In this document: one piece after another, positions 17,682-25,811 of the stretch
Layout of the letters: each line of letters starts with the position of its first letter
Position numbering within the stretch: the stretch's first letter is position 1
Origin: DASYTH01 sp035762905
Lineage (GTDB): Bacteria; Actinomycetota; Actinomycetes; Mycobacteriales; Pseudonocardiaceae
Reading direction: 5' to 3'
DNA length: 64,000 nt
NCBI RefSeq assembly: GCF_035762905.1
Contig: NZ_DASUCC010000121.1
Span: forward strand, 1 to 64,000
The notes under the pieces: generated by a model
The model's database searches: none
Told to the model about the DNA's origin: nothing
What the model saw: only the letters and a program-made list of their open reading frames with translations
Translations under genes and position numbers: made by a program

Positions 17682-18041
17682 ATGACCTCCGCGAAGCAGG
17701 ACACGGATACGGCCACCCACGGCGTTGAGTTGACCGAAGCCGCCGCGAGCAAGGCCAAGGCGCTGCTCGACCAGGAGGGTCGCGACGACATGCACCTGCG
17801 CATCGCCGTTCAGCCAGGCGGCTGCGCCGGACTGCGCTACCAACTGTTCTTCGATGAGCGCACGCTCGACGGCGACCTGTTCCGGGACTTCAACGGCCTG
17901 AAGGTGGCCGTCGACCGGATGAGCGCGCCGTACGTGCAGGGCGCGACCATCGACTTCGTCGACTCGATCGAGAAGCAGGGCTTCACCATCGACAACCCGA
18001 ACGCCTCGGGTTCGTGCGCGTGCGGTGACTCATTCCACTGA
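17682..18041 (+). CDS. erpA: Iron-sulfur cluster insertion protein, HesB/IscA/ErpA type
   Basis: A 119-aa A-type Fe-S carrier that delivers clusters to apoproteins. The three ligand cysteines are in place: one in VQPGGCAGLRYQL and two in SGSCACGDSFH at the end. ATG 17682 is preceded by GAGGGAGAA at normal spacing. GTG and ATG codons further upstream lack such a site. It corresponds to Rv2204c. Plausible clients in this window are LipA, the Rieske protein QcrA and other Fe-S enzymes, though that link is inference. A strong hairpin follows its stop. Confidence 0.94.
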   Translation: MTSAKQDTDTATHGVELTEAAASKAKALLDQEGRDDMHLRIAVQPGGCAGLRYQLFFDERTLDGDLFRDFNGLKVAVDRMSAPYVQGATIDFVDSIEKQGFTIDNPNASGSCACGDSFH

Positions 18042-18054
18042 GTGACGACTGTCT

Positions 18055-18091
18055 CCCGAGGGTCGCGTCCGCTCCGGTCGCGGCCCTCGGG
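18055..18091. terminator. Hairpin between erpA and the small convergent gene
   Basis: CCCGAGGGTCGCG (18055-18067) pairs with CGCGGCCCTCGGG (18079-18091) with one G-T wobble and an 11-nt loop. It has no T-run, as usual in this GC-rich DNA. It sits between the stops of two convergent genes (18041 and 18106) and could terminate both. Confidence 0.7.
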
Positions 18092-18105
18092 CGTTCCTGC
18101 CCAGG

Positions 18106-18276
18106 TCAGACGTATTCGTCGAGGTCCTGGACCTGGGCAAGGCAGGCGTCGTCGACCTCCCAGTGGGTCGCCGCCCGGGGCAGCGGCAGGTAGCTCCGCT
18201 CGGCCCGCAGGGAACTGGGGATGTCCGCGCAGTCGGCGATCAACTCGGCCATCGACTCGGGTTCTGGCGCGTTCAC
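18106..18276 (-). CDS. Small acidic hypothetical protein (56 aa)
   Basis: An unannotated-looking 56-aa frame from GTG 18276 to TGA 18106. The peptide begins MNAPEPESMAELIADCADIP and ends VQDLDEYV. Third codon positions are mostly G/C, as in its neighbours, and the peptide is acidic with two cysteines. No function is recognised. An internal ATG at 18252 would give 48 aa. A convergent hairpin follows the stop, as expected for a real transcript. The start lies 65 bp from the divergent adoK start. Confidence 0.6.
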   Translation of the reverse strand: MNAPEPESMAELIADCADIPSSLRAERSYLPLPRAATHWEVDDACLAQVQDLDEYV

Positions 18277-18341
18277 ACAACTGACCGTAGGCCCACCGGG
18301 ACCGACTGCAAAGTCAGGGTCACCGGGTAGGGTCGTCTCTT

Positions 18342-19319
18342 GTGCCTGTAGCGGTTTCCGGAAGCATTGCCACCGACCACCTGATGCATTTCCCGGGGCG
18401 GTTCGCCGACCAGTTGGTCGCCGATCAGCTGCACCGGATCTCGCTCAGCTTCCTGGTCGACGATCTGGTCGTCCGCCGGGGCGGGATCGGCCCGAACATC
18501 GCGTTCGGCATGGCGGTGCTCGGCTGCCGCCCGGTTCTGGTCGGGGCGGTGGGAGCCGACTTCGCCGACTACCGGTCCTGGCTGGAGCGGCACGGCGTGA
18601 ACTGCGCCGGGGTGCACGTGTCCGAGGTGGCGCACACCGCCCGGTTCGTCTGCACCACCGACGACGACATGTGCCAGATCGCCTCGTTCTACGCCGGTGC
18701 GATGGCCGAGGCGCGGCAGATCGAGCTGGCCCCGATCGCCGACCGGGTCGGGGGCCTGGACCTGGTGCTGATCAGCCCGGACGACCCGGAGGCGATGCTG
18801 CGGCACGCCGAGGAGTGCCGGCAGCGCGGGTACCCGTTCGCCGTCGACCCGTCCCAGCAGTTGGCCAGGATGGACGGCGCGCAGATCCGGGAGTTCATCG
18901 GCGGGGCGGACTACCTGTTCTCCAACGACTACGAGTGGACCCTGCTGCTGCGCAAGACCGGCTGGTCCGAGGCCGAGGTGCTGAGCCGGGTCGGGATGCG
19001 GATCACCACGCTCGGCGAGAAGGGCGTGGAGATCGTCTCGGCGAACGGCGACTCGATCCACGTCGCCGCCGTGCCGGAGTCCGTCAAGGCGGACCCGACC
19101 GGCGTCGGCGACGGCTTCCGGGCCGGGTTCATCGCCGGCCTGACCAAGGGCCTCGGCCTGGAGCGGTGCGCGCAGCTCGGGTCGTTCGTCGCGGTGAGCG
19201 TGCTGGAGACGGTCGGCACCCAGGAGTGGCTGTTCGACCGGGCCGTCGCGCTGAGCCGGATCGAGGGTGCCTACGGCCCGGACGCCGCGGCCGAGGTCGG
19301 CTCGATCCTGCCTGGGTGA
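18342..19319 (+). CDS. adoK: Adenosine kinase, PfkB family
   Basis: A 325-aa ribokinase-fold sugar kinase. The N-terminal glycine pair is in RRGGIGPNIAFGMAVLG and the catalytic aspartate and anion hole in DPTGVGDGFRAGF near residue 255. The M. tuberculosis gene in this position (Rv2202c) encodes adenosine kinase, so that name is used; ribokinase-type alternatives cannot be excluded by motif alone. The GTG at 18342 has TAGGGT ending 8 nt upstream and no ribosome-binding site. Ends 10 bp from convergent asnB. Confidence 0.9.
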   Translation: MPVAVSGSIATDHLMHFPGRFADQLVADQLHRISLSFLVDDLVVRRGGIGPNIAFGMAVLGCRPVLVGAVGADFADYRSWLERHGVNCAGVHVSEVAHTARFVCTTDDDMCQIASFYAGAMAEARQIELAPIADRVGGLDLVLISPDDPEAMLRHAEECRQRGYPFAVDPSQQLARMDGAQIREFIGGADYLFSNDYEWTLLLRKTGWSEAEVLSRVGMRITTLGEKGVEIVSANGDSIHVAAVPESVKADPTGVGDGFRAGFIAGLTKGLGLERCAQLGSFVAVSVLETVGTQEWLFDRAVALSRIEGAYGPDAAAEVGSILPG

Positions 19320-19329
19320 GTGTTACGGC

Positions 19330-21258
19330 TCAGAGCTTGACCGGGTAGTGCGGCTCGGGGATCTCCGGGGTGATCCGGCGCTCCACGAAGATGCCGTGCC
19401 AGAGCATGAACACCAGCAGGGCCCAGATCCGCCTGCTGTGGTCCAGGTTGCCGGCCCGGTGTTCGTCGAGCAGCCGCAGCACCGCGTTGCGGTCCAGCTC
19501 TTCCTCGGTCTGCGACTTGACGATGATGTCCCGCGCCCAGTCGTACATCTCGTCGCGCAGCCACAGCCGGATCGGCACCGGGAAGCCCAGCTTGCGCCGG
19601 TTCAGCACGTGCCCGGGCACCACCTCGCGCAGCGCCTGGCGCAGGGCGAACTTCGTGGTCTCCTTGGTGATCTTCTGCTCGAGCGGGATGCGGGCCGCGA
19701 CCTTGAACACCTCGGGGTCGAGGAACGGCACGCGCAGCTCCAGCGAGTTGGCCATGGTCATCTTGTCGGCCTTGACCAGGATGTCGCCGCGCAGCCAGGT
19801 GAACAGGTCCACGTGCTGCATCCTGGTGACCGGGTCCCAGCTCGCCGACTCCCGGTACGGGCCGGCGGTGACGTCGGCGTGCCCGACCTCCGGGTCGAAC
19901 GTGTGCAGCACCGACCGGAGCTGGTCGTCCCGGAAGATCCGGGCGTTGCCGTAGTACCGCTCCTCGAGCGACAGCGCGCCGCGGCGGAGCAGGTCCTTGC
20001 CCCGGGTGCCCTCCGGGATCCGGGTGGACACCTTGCCCATCGCCTTGCGCAGCGCGCCGGGGACCCGCTCGAACGGCCGCAGCGACAGCGGTTCGCGGTA
20101 GATCGTGTAGCCGCCGAACAGCTCGTCGGCGCCCTCACCGGAGAGCACCACCTTGACGTGCTTGCGCGCCTCGCGGGCGATGAACCACAGCGGGACCAGC
20201 GCCGGATCGGCGACCGGGTCGTCCAGGTACCACACGATCAGCGGCAGCGCGGCCATCATCTCCTCGGCGCTCACCGTGCGCACCACGTGCCGCACGCCGA
20301 GCGCCGCGGCCGACTCGGCGGCCACATCCACCTCGGAGTAGCCCTCCCGCTCGAACCCGGTGGTGAACGTGATCAGGTTCGGGTTGTGCCGCTTGGCCAG
20401 CGCGGCGATCGCGGTCGAGTCGATGCCGCCGGACAGGAACGAGCCGACCGTGACGTCGGCGCGCATGTGCTTGGCCACCGAGTCGCTGAGCACCTCGGCG
20501 ATCTCGTCGTAGAGCCGCTCGGCGTCGCCGGCGTCGCGCACCGGCCGGGCGTCGAACCGCGGCGTGAAGTACCGCTTGAACACCGGCGGCTCGCCCGGGG
20601 AGACGGTGAAGCAGGTGCCCGACTCGACCCGGCGGATCAGCGTGTGCAGCGACTCCGGCTCCGGCACGTACTGCAGCACCAGGTAGTGCTGCAGCGCGGT
20701 GCGGTCCAGTTCGGACCCGATGCCGACCGTGCCGGCCAACTCCAGCAGGGACTTCTTCTCGCTGGAGAACGCCACCCCACCGGGGCCGCTCGCGTAGAAC
20801 AGCGGCTTGATGCCGAACGGGTCGCGGGCGCCGAACAGCTCACCGCGCTCGGTGTCCCAGATCAGGAACGCGAACATGCCACGCAGCCGGCCGACCGCGG
20901 ACGGGCCGAGGTAGTGGTAGGCCGCCACCACGGATTCGGTGTCGCCGTCGGTGTTGAACTGCGCGCAGTGCAGGTCGGCGAGCTCCTTGCGCAGCTCCAG
21001 GTAGTTGTAGATCTCGCCGTTGAACAGGATCGCGTACCGGTCCGGCGACTCCGGCGGGCCCCAGCGCAGCGGCTGGTGGGACCGCTCGATGTCGATGATG
21101 GACAGCCGGTTGAAGCCGAACACCGCCTCGCCACCGGCCCAGGTGCCGGCCTCGTCCGGACCGCGGTGGCGCTGGCAGCGCAGCGCGGCGCTCACGGCGG
21201 TCCTCGCGGATCCGGCGTCGAGCTCGGAGGGACAGATCAGGCCAAGCAGACCACACAC
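19330..21258 (-). CDS. asnB: Glutamine-hydrolysing asparagine synthase
   Basis: A 642-aa cytosolic enzyme making asparagine from aspartate, ATP and glutamine. The N-terminal glutaminase needs Cys at position 2, and GTG 21258 gives exactly MCGLLGLICPSE. That fixes the start, although the open frame extends 144 codons further upstream. RHRGPDEAG and NGEIYNY are glutaminase motifs. SFLSGGIDSTAIAAL is the synthetase PPi loop, and SGEGADELFGGY follows. It corresponds to Rv2201. It is divergent from ctaC, with 130 bp between the start codons. Confidence 0.97.
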   Translation of the reverse strand: MCGLLGLICPSELDAGSARTAVSAALRCQRHRGPDEAGTWAGGEAVFGFNRLSIIDIERSHQPLRWGPPESPDRYAILFNGEIYNYLELRKELADLHCAQFNTDGDTESVVAAYHYLGPSAVGRLRGMFAFLIWDTERGELFGARDPFGIKPLFYASGPGGVAFSSEKKSLLELAGTVGIGSELDRTALQHYLVLQYVPEPESLHTLIRRVESGTCFTVSPGEPPVFKRYFTPRFDARPVRDAGDAERLYDEIAEVLSDSVAKHMRADVTVGSFLSGGIDSTAIAALAKRHNPNLITFTTGFEREGYSEVDVAAESAAALGVRHVVRTVSAEEMMAALPLIVWYLDDPVADPALVPLWFIAREARKHVKVVLSGEGADELFGGYTIYREPLSLRPFERVPGALRKAMGKVSTRIPEGTRGKDLLRRGALSLEERYYGNARIFRDDQLRSVLHTFDPEVGHADVTAGPYRESASWDPVTRMQHVDLFTWLRGDILVKADKMTMANSLELRVPFLDPEVFKVAARIPLEQKITKETTKFALRQALREVVPGHVLNRRKLGFPVPIRLWLRDEMYDWARDIIVKSQTEEELDRNAVLRLLDEHRAGNLDHSRRIWALLVFMLWHGIFVERRITPEIPEPHYPVKL

Positions 21259-21388
21259 GCTTCCGTCGCACCTCTCGTTCGAGCGCCCCAGTCGACCCAG
21301 TATCGCTGGCCTGCCCCGAACGGCGGCAGGCGGCTCCCACTGGGTAGGCTCCGGCTGGATCAAATCGGGACGCTGAGGAGGAGAAACC

Positions 21389-22342
21389 GTGCCCATGGTG
21401 CGCACCCCGGCGGTGTCACACGGGACCCTCGCCCCTGGCCGCCGCCTGGCGCGGATCGGTGGCCTCGCCGGGCTGGTGGCCCTCACGGCGACCGGGTGCT
21501 CGGGCGAGGAGGTGCTCCGGTTCGGCTGGCCCGAGGCGGTCACTCCGCAGGGTGAACGGATGCAGGTGTTCTGGACCTGGTCGGTGATCGCGGCCCTGGT
21601 CGTCGGCGTGATCGTCTGGGCGCTGATCCTGTGGCCGGTCATCGCGCACCGCAAGAAGGGCGACACGCTGCCCAAGCAGTTCCAGTACAACCACTTCCTC
21701 GAGTTCTTCTACACCGCCATCCCGGCGCTCGCCGTCGTCGTGCTGTTCTACTTCACCGTGGTCACCCAGAACTACGTGCTGGCCAAGGCGGACGCCGACG
21801 ACGTGGACGTGACCGTGGACGTCGTCGCGTTCCAGTGGAACTGGGAGTTCACCTATCAGGACACCCGGACGCCGGACGGCGAGCCGGTGCGCACGCTGGG
21901 GACGTCCGACCTGATCCCGATTCTGGTGCTGCCGACCGACCAGACGATCCACTACAACCTGCGCGCCCGGGACGTGATCCACTCGTTCTTCGTGCCGGAG
22001 TTCAACTTCAAGCGCGACGTGTTCCCCGCGCCGGAGAAGAACAACCAGGACTCGTCGTTCCAGAACTCGATCGACCGCGAGGGTTCGTTCGTCGGCCGGT
22101 GCGCCGAGCTGTGCGGGATCTACCACTCGGCGATGAACTTCGAGGTGCGCGCGCTCTCGCCGGAGCGGTTCGACCGGTACATGTCGTTGCGGCAGCAGGA
22201 GAATCCGCGGACCGAGGATCCGTACACCGCGGGTGAGGCGCTGGCCGAGATGCAGCGGACCGATCCGAGCTGCGGCGAGCTGTGCTCGCCGCTCGCGACC
22301 ACGACGGTGCCGTTCGACACGAAGCGGAACTCGTCGCGCTGA
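21389..22342 (+). CDS. ctaC: Cytochrome c oxidase subunit II, lipoprotein form
   Basis: Carries the CuA centre of the aa3 terminal oxidase and receives electrons from QcrC. The 317-aa precursor has a signal with lipobox TATGC (Cys37), two transmembrane helices (about 60-85 and 100-125) and an extracellular cupredoxin domain. The CuA ligands are in CAELCGIYHSAM plus the upstream HSFFVPEF histidine. The GTG at 21389 is 5 nt after GAGGAGGAG; ATG 21395 is an alternative. ctaF follows. A C-terminal extension of about 45 residues contains two further cysteines. Confidence 0.96.
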   Translation: MPMVRTPAVSHGTLAPGRRLARIGGLAGLVALTATGCSGEEVLRFGWPEAVTPQGERMQVFWTWSVIAALVVGVIVWALILWPVIAHRKKGDTLPKQFQYNHFLEFFYTAIPALAVVVLFYFTVVTQNYVLAKADADDVDVTVDVVAFQWNWEFTYQDTRTPDGEPVRTLGTSDLIPILVLPTDQTIHYNLRARDVIHSFFVPEFNFKRDVFPAPEKNNQDSSFQNSIDREGSFVGRCAELCGIYHSAMNFEVRALSPERFDRYMSLRQQENPRTEDPYTAGEALAEMQRTDPSCGELCSPLATTTVPFDTKRNSSR

Positions 22343-22371
22343 GCGACGGTTTCGGAAAGGGTGCAGCAGCA

Positions 22372-22773
22372 ATGAAGGTCGAGGCCAGGCTCTTCGACAT
22401 CACGACCGCGTTCTTCTTCGTGTCGGCCGTGGTGTACGGCTTCTGGGCCAAGGAACCGGTCGGCCTGATCGGGCTGATCCTCACCGGCGGCCTGTCCCTG
22501 ATCATCGGCTCGTACTTCCACTTCGTGGCCCGTCGCACCGAGCAGCGCGCCGAGGACAACCCGGACGCCGAGATCAGCGACGGCGCCGGTGAGCTGGGCT
22601 TCTTCAGCCCCGGCAGCTACTGGCCGGTCGGCGTCGCCGCCTCCGCCGCCATCGCCGCGCTCGCCATGGCCTTCTGGCAGGTCTGGCTCCTGGTCATCGG
22701 CGCCGTCCTGCTGCTGCTGACCATCGGCGGCCTGGTGTTCGAGTACCACACCCGCCCCAACGTCACCGAGTAG
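22372..22773 (+). CDS. ctaF: Cytochrome c oxidase subunit IV (actinobacterial)
   Basis: A 133-aa integral membrane protein of the actinobacterial aa3 oxidase (Rv2199c type). It has four helices in two hairpins: ITTAFFFVSAVVYGFWA, PVGLIGLILTGGLSLIIG, GVAASAAIAALAMAFW and LLVIGAVLLLLTIGGLVF. Between them lies the conserved GELGFFSPGSYWP loop. ATG 22372 is 29 nt after the ctaC stop and follows GGAAAGG; it is cotranscribed with ctaC. The mmpS3-type genes that follow in mycobacteria are absent here, and trpD lies next in convergent orientation. Confidence 0.94.
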   Translation: MKVEARLFDITTAFFFVSAVVYGFWAKEPVGLIGLILTGGLSLIIGSYFHFVARRTEQRAEDNPDAEISDGAGELGFFSPGSYWPVGVAASAAIAALAMAFWQVWLLVIGAVLLLLTIGGLVFEYHTRPNVTE

Positions 22774-22812
22774 GAGTAGGTGACCGCGGCCGGGATGCGG
22801 TGCTGTTTTCCG

Positions 22813-23853
22813 TTAGCCGGCGAGTTCGGCGGAGCGGGTCACCCAGCGGTTGAGCAGGCCGGCCGCGGCGCCGGAGTCGATGGCCTCGGTGGCGGTTTCC
22901 ATGGCGGCGGCGAGGTCGGCGTGCAGGTCGCCGGACAGGCCACGGAACGTGGCGATGGCGGCGGCCGCGTTGAGCAGGACCGTGTCGCGCACCGCGCCGG
23001 GGGAGCCGGAGATCACCTTCTGCGCGATCGCGGCGTTGGTCGCGGCGTCGCCGCCGGCAAGGTCGGCGGCGGTGGCGGGCGCGACGCCGAGCCGGGCAGG
23101 GTCGATCGAATCCGGGCGCACGGTGCCACCGGAGACGGTCCAGACCCGGGTGGTCGTGGTCGTGGTGATCTCGTCCAGGCCGTCGTCCCCGCGCACCACC
23201 AGCATGGTGAAGCCGCGCGCGGCCAGCACCTCGGCCATGATCGGGGCCATCCGCTCGTTCGCGCAGCCGACCAGGCCCGCCACGGGCTGCGCCGGGTTGG
23301 TCAGCGGGCCGAGCACGTTGAACGTGGTCGGGATGCCGATCTCCCGGCGGGTCGGGCCGGCGTGCCGCAGCGCCGGGTGGAACGCGGGGGCGAAGCAGAA
23401 CCCGATGCCCAGCTCGCCGACGCAGGTGCCGACCGCCTCCGGGGACAGCTCGATCCGCACGCCGAGCGCCTCGAGCACGTCGGCCGACCCGCACTGCGAC
23501 GACGCCGCCCGGTTGCCGTGCTTGACCACCGGAACCCCGGCGGCCGCCGTGACCAGCGCGCTCATCGTGGAGATGTTCACCGAGCCGGACCGGTCGCCGC
23601 CGGTGCCCACCACGTCGGCCGCCCGCCCGTCCACCCGCACCCGGCGGGCGTGCCCCAGCATGGCCTCGGCCATCCCGGCCACCTCGGCCGGCGTCTCACC
23701 CTTTGACCGCAGCGCCACCACGAACGCGCCGATCTGCGCCGGGGTGGCGTTGCCTAACATGATCTCGTTCATCGCCCACGAGGTGTCCTCGAGCGCGAGG
23801 TCCTCCCGGCCGACCAGCCGGGTGAGCATCTCGGGCCAGGTCCGGGTCGTCAT
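22813..23853 (-). CDS. trpD: Anthranilate phosphoribosyltransferase
   Basis: TrpD joins anthranilate and PRPP in tryptophan synthesis. The 346-aa protein has the PRPP loop GTGGDRSGSVNIST, the KHGNRAASSQCGSAD anthranilate-binding segment, the FAPAFHPA stretch and the acidic RGDDGLDEIT metal motif. ATG 23853 was chosen because it lies 5 nt after the stop of the receiver-like gene; an open frame extends upstream but is non-coding. It corresponds to Rv2192c. No other trp gene is nearby. Confidence 0.96.
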   Translation of the reverse strand: MTTRTWPEMLTRLVGREDLALEDTSWAMNEIMLGNATPAQIGAFVVALRSKGETPAEVAGMAEAMLGHARRVRVDGRAADVVGTGGDRSGSVNISTMSALVTAAAGVPVVKHGNRAASSQCGSADVLEALGVRIELSPEAVGTCVGELGIGFCFAPAFHPALRHAGPTRREIGIPTTFNVLGPLTNPAQPVAGLVGCANERMAPIMAEVLAARGFTMLVVRGDDGLDEITTTTTTRVWTVSGGTVRPDSIDPARLGVAPATAADLAGGDAATNAAIAQKVISGSPGAVRDTVLLNAAAAIATFRGLSGDLHADLAAAMETATEAIDSGAAAGLLNRWVTRSAELAG

Positions 23854-23858
23854 CCCGG

Positions 23859-24269
23859 TCACCCCCGCGCCACCGGCAGGCGCCGGGCGCGCAGCACGTC
23901 GGCCACGGTCTCGGCGGCGGCCAGCGGGTCGAGCGGGTAGATCACCACCGCGTCGGCCTGCGACCAGGTGGCCAGCCACCGGTCGTCCTTGCGGCGCACC
24001 GCGATCACGATCGGGCCGCAGTCGGTGATCTCGTTCTTGAGCTGCCGGCACAGGCCGATCCCGCCGGTCGGTTGGGCCTCCCCGTCCAGGATGGCCAGAT
24101 CGATCCTGCCGGCGTCCATGGTCATCAGCACCTCGGACACGGTGCCCGCCTCGATGTAGTCCACCCGCCCGATGTCCGGGGCGGGTCGGCGACCCACCGC
24201 TGTGATGATCGCCTCTCGAATGTTGGGGCGGTGGCTGTAGACGAGGATCTTCAGCGGCTGCGTGCTCAC
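23859..24269 (-). CDS. Atypical receiver-domain protein
   Basis: A 136-aa stand-alone protein with CheY-like alternation. It starts STQPLKILVYSHRPNIREAI. An aspartate stands at the phospho-acceptor position in LAILDGEA, and the C-terminus ends with the usual receiver helix. The acidic pair that binds Mg2+ is replaced by YSHR-type residues, and the switch-region lysine before Pro is a tyrosine (VIYPLDP). Ordinary phosphotransfer is therefore unlikely. There is no output domain. It is cotranscribed with trpD, 5 bp apart, and divergent from ctaE. Confidence 0.8.
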   Translation of the reverse strand: MSTQPLKILVYSHRPNIREAIITAVGRRPAPDIGRVDYIEAGTVSEVLMTMDAGRIDLAILDGEAQPTGGIGLCRQLKNEITDCGPIVIAVRRKDDRWLATWSQADAVVIYPLDPLAAAETVADVLRARRLPVARG

Positions 24270-24375
24270 GGTGCGCGCCCTTCTGGCAATCGACCAGGTT
24301 GGAGGCCTCGAATGGTATCGAGCGACCCCCGCGGCGCGCCGTGGACCCGAACAGGCGAGGGGGATCACCGCAAGA

Positions 24376-24387
24376 CATAATGCCCGC
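24376..24387 (+). promoter_or_regulatory. Leaderless promoter of the ctaE-qcrCAB operon
   Basis: CATAAT at 24376-24381 matches the -10 consensus at five of six bases and ends 6 nt before the ctaE GTG (24388). No ribosome-binding site precedes that GTG. The likely transcript start is the G of the start codon. The region upstream to 24270 is shared with the divergent receiver-like gene. Confidence 0.55.
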
Positions 24388-24990
24388 GTGACGACCGCAG
24401 CGCCCTCCATCAGCCAACGGGTGCACTCGCTGAACCGGCCGAACATGGTCAGCGTAGGCACGATCATCTGGCTGTCCAGCGAGCTGATGTTCTTCGCCGG
24501 CCTGTTCGCGATGTTCTTCACGGTCAAGGCGCAGAACGACACCGAGCACTGGCCGCCGGAGCCCACCGAGCTGAACATCCCTTACGCGCTGGTTGTCACG
24601 ATCATCCTGGTCGCCTCGTCCTTCACCTGTCAGATGGGTGTTTTCGCGGCGGAGAAGGGTGACGTGTTCGGGCTGCGCAGGTGGTACGTGCTCACCCTGA
24701 TCATGGGCACGATCTTCGTGCTGGGTCAGGCCAACGAGTACCGCCAGTTGATCGCCGAGGGGACCACGATCCCGTCCTCGGCCTACGGCACCGTGTTCTA
24801 CCTGACCACCGGGTTCCACGGCCTGCACGTGACCGGCGGACTCGTCGCGTTCGTCTACCTGCTGATCCGCACCAAGCTGAGCAAGTTCACGCCCGCCCAG
24901 GCCACGTCGGCGATCGTGGTGTCGTACTACTGGCACTTCGTCGACATCGTCTGGATCGGCCTGTTCACCGTCATCTACTTCATCCCGTGA
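24388..24990 (+). CDS. ctaE: Cytochrome c oxidase subunit III
   Basis: A 200-aa membrane subunit of the aa3 oxidase with five predicted helices. Family landmarks are IIWLSSELMFFAGLFAMFF (conserved Glu in the first helix), GTVFYLTTGFHGLHVTGG (conserved His-Gly-Leu-His) and SYYWHFVDIVWIGLFTVIY at the end. GTG 24388 gives the expected N-terminus MTTAAPSISQRVHSLNRPN. It heads the ctaE-qcrC-qcrA-qcrB unit, the usual actinobacterial arrangement; CtaE and the bc1 complex form a supercomplex. The promoter appears leaderless. Confidence 0.96.
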   Translation: MTTAAPSISQRVHSLNRPNMVSVGTIIWLSSELMFFAGLFAMFFTVKAQNDTEHWPPEPTELNIPYALVVTIILVASSFTCQMGVFAAEKGDVFGLRRWYVLTLIMGTIFVLGQANEYRQLIAEGTTIPSSAYGTVFYLTTGFHGLHVTGGLVAFVYLLIRTKLSKFTPAQATSAIVVSYYWHFVDIVWIGLFTVIYFIP

Positions 24991-25010
24991 CCACGAGGAC
25001 TGCCGCACAG

Positions 25011-25811
25011 ATGATCAGCAAGAGGCTACGGAGCCGATCGAAGCTGCACCGCCGCGTGGCCGGCCTGCTTGCCCTGGCCGTGGCGCTGATCGGCATGGGT
25101 TTCCTGTACAGCGCGGTGGTCCCGGACCCGCAGACCGCGAACGCCCAGCAGGACCCGGCGCAGGTCCGCGAGGGCGAGCGGATCTACAACAACACCTGCA
25201 TCAGCTGTCACGGCGGCAACCTGGAGGGGGAGGAGGGCCGCGGCCCGAGCCTGATCGGGATCGGCGAGGCGGCCGTGTACTTCCAGGTCGAGTCCGGTCG
25301 GATGCCCGCGGTGCAGCAGGGCGCGCAGATGGACGCGAAGCCGAAGGTCCTCACCACCGAGGAGATCGAGGCCCTGATGGCGTTCATCCAGTCGCACGGC
25401 GGCGGCACCACGCTGCCCGAGGAGCACGGCGAAGAGCTGCGCGGCGACAACCCGGCCCGCGGCGGCGAGCTGTTCCGGCTGAACTGCGCCTCCTGCCACA
25501 ACTTCACCGGCCGGGGCGGCGCGCTCTCGTCCGGCAAGGTCGCCCCGGACCTGGACGGCGTCTCCGAGGACCTGATGTACGCGGCGATGCTGTCCGGCCC
25601 GGAGAGCATGCCGAAGTTCTCCGAGCGGCAGCTCACCCCGGAGGAGAAGAAGGACATCATCGCCTTCGTCAAGTCGGTCACGGACGGCAACAACAACCCC
25701 GGAGGTAACCCGATCGGTGGGCTCGGGCCGCAGTCCGAGGGTCTGATCGCGTTCATCGTGGGGATGGCGGCTCTGCTCGGCATCACACTGTGGATTGGAG
25801 CTAAGCAGTGA
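25011..25811 (+). CDS. qcrC: Diheme cytochrome c subunit of the bcc complex
   Basis: The membrane-bound diheme cytochrome that passes electrons directly from the bc1 complex to CtaC, replacing soluble cytochrome c. The 266-aa protein has an N-terminal anchor/signal helix (residues about 14-35), two c-type domains with CISCH and CASCH haem motifs, and a C-terminal helix (GLIAFIVGMAALLGITLWIG). ATG 25011 follows GAGGA by 11 nt. GTG 24987, overlapping the ctaE stop, is a real alternative that adds eight residues and would fit the NTGA coupling seen in the rest of this operon. Confidence 0.95.
   Translation: MISKRLRSRSKLHRRVAGLLALAVALIGMGFLYSAVVPDPQTANAQQDPAQVREGERIYNNTCISCHGGNLEGEEGRGPSLIGIGEAAVYFQVESGRMPAVQQGAQMDAKPKVLTTEEIEALMAFIQSHGGGTTLPEEHGEELRGDNPARGGELFRLNCASCHNFTGRGGALSSGKVAPDLDGVSEDLMYAAMLSGPESMPKFSERQLTPEEKKDIIAFVKSVTDGNNNPGGNPIGGLGPQSEGLIAFIVGMAALLGITLWIGAKQ

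Noticed and set aside
19267..21555. A 762-codon plus-strand frame opposite asnB
   Set aside because: asnB carries both glutaminase and synthetase motifs. The opposite frame has no recognisable pattern.
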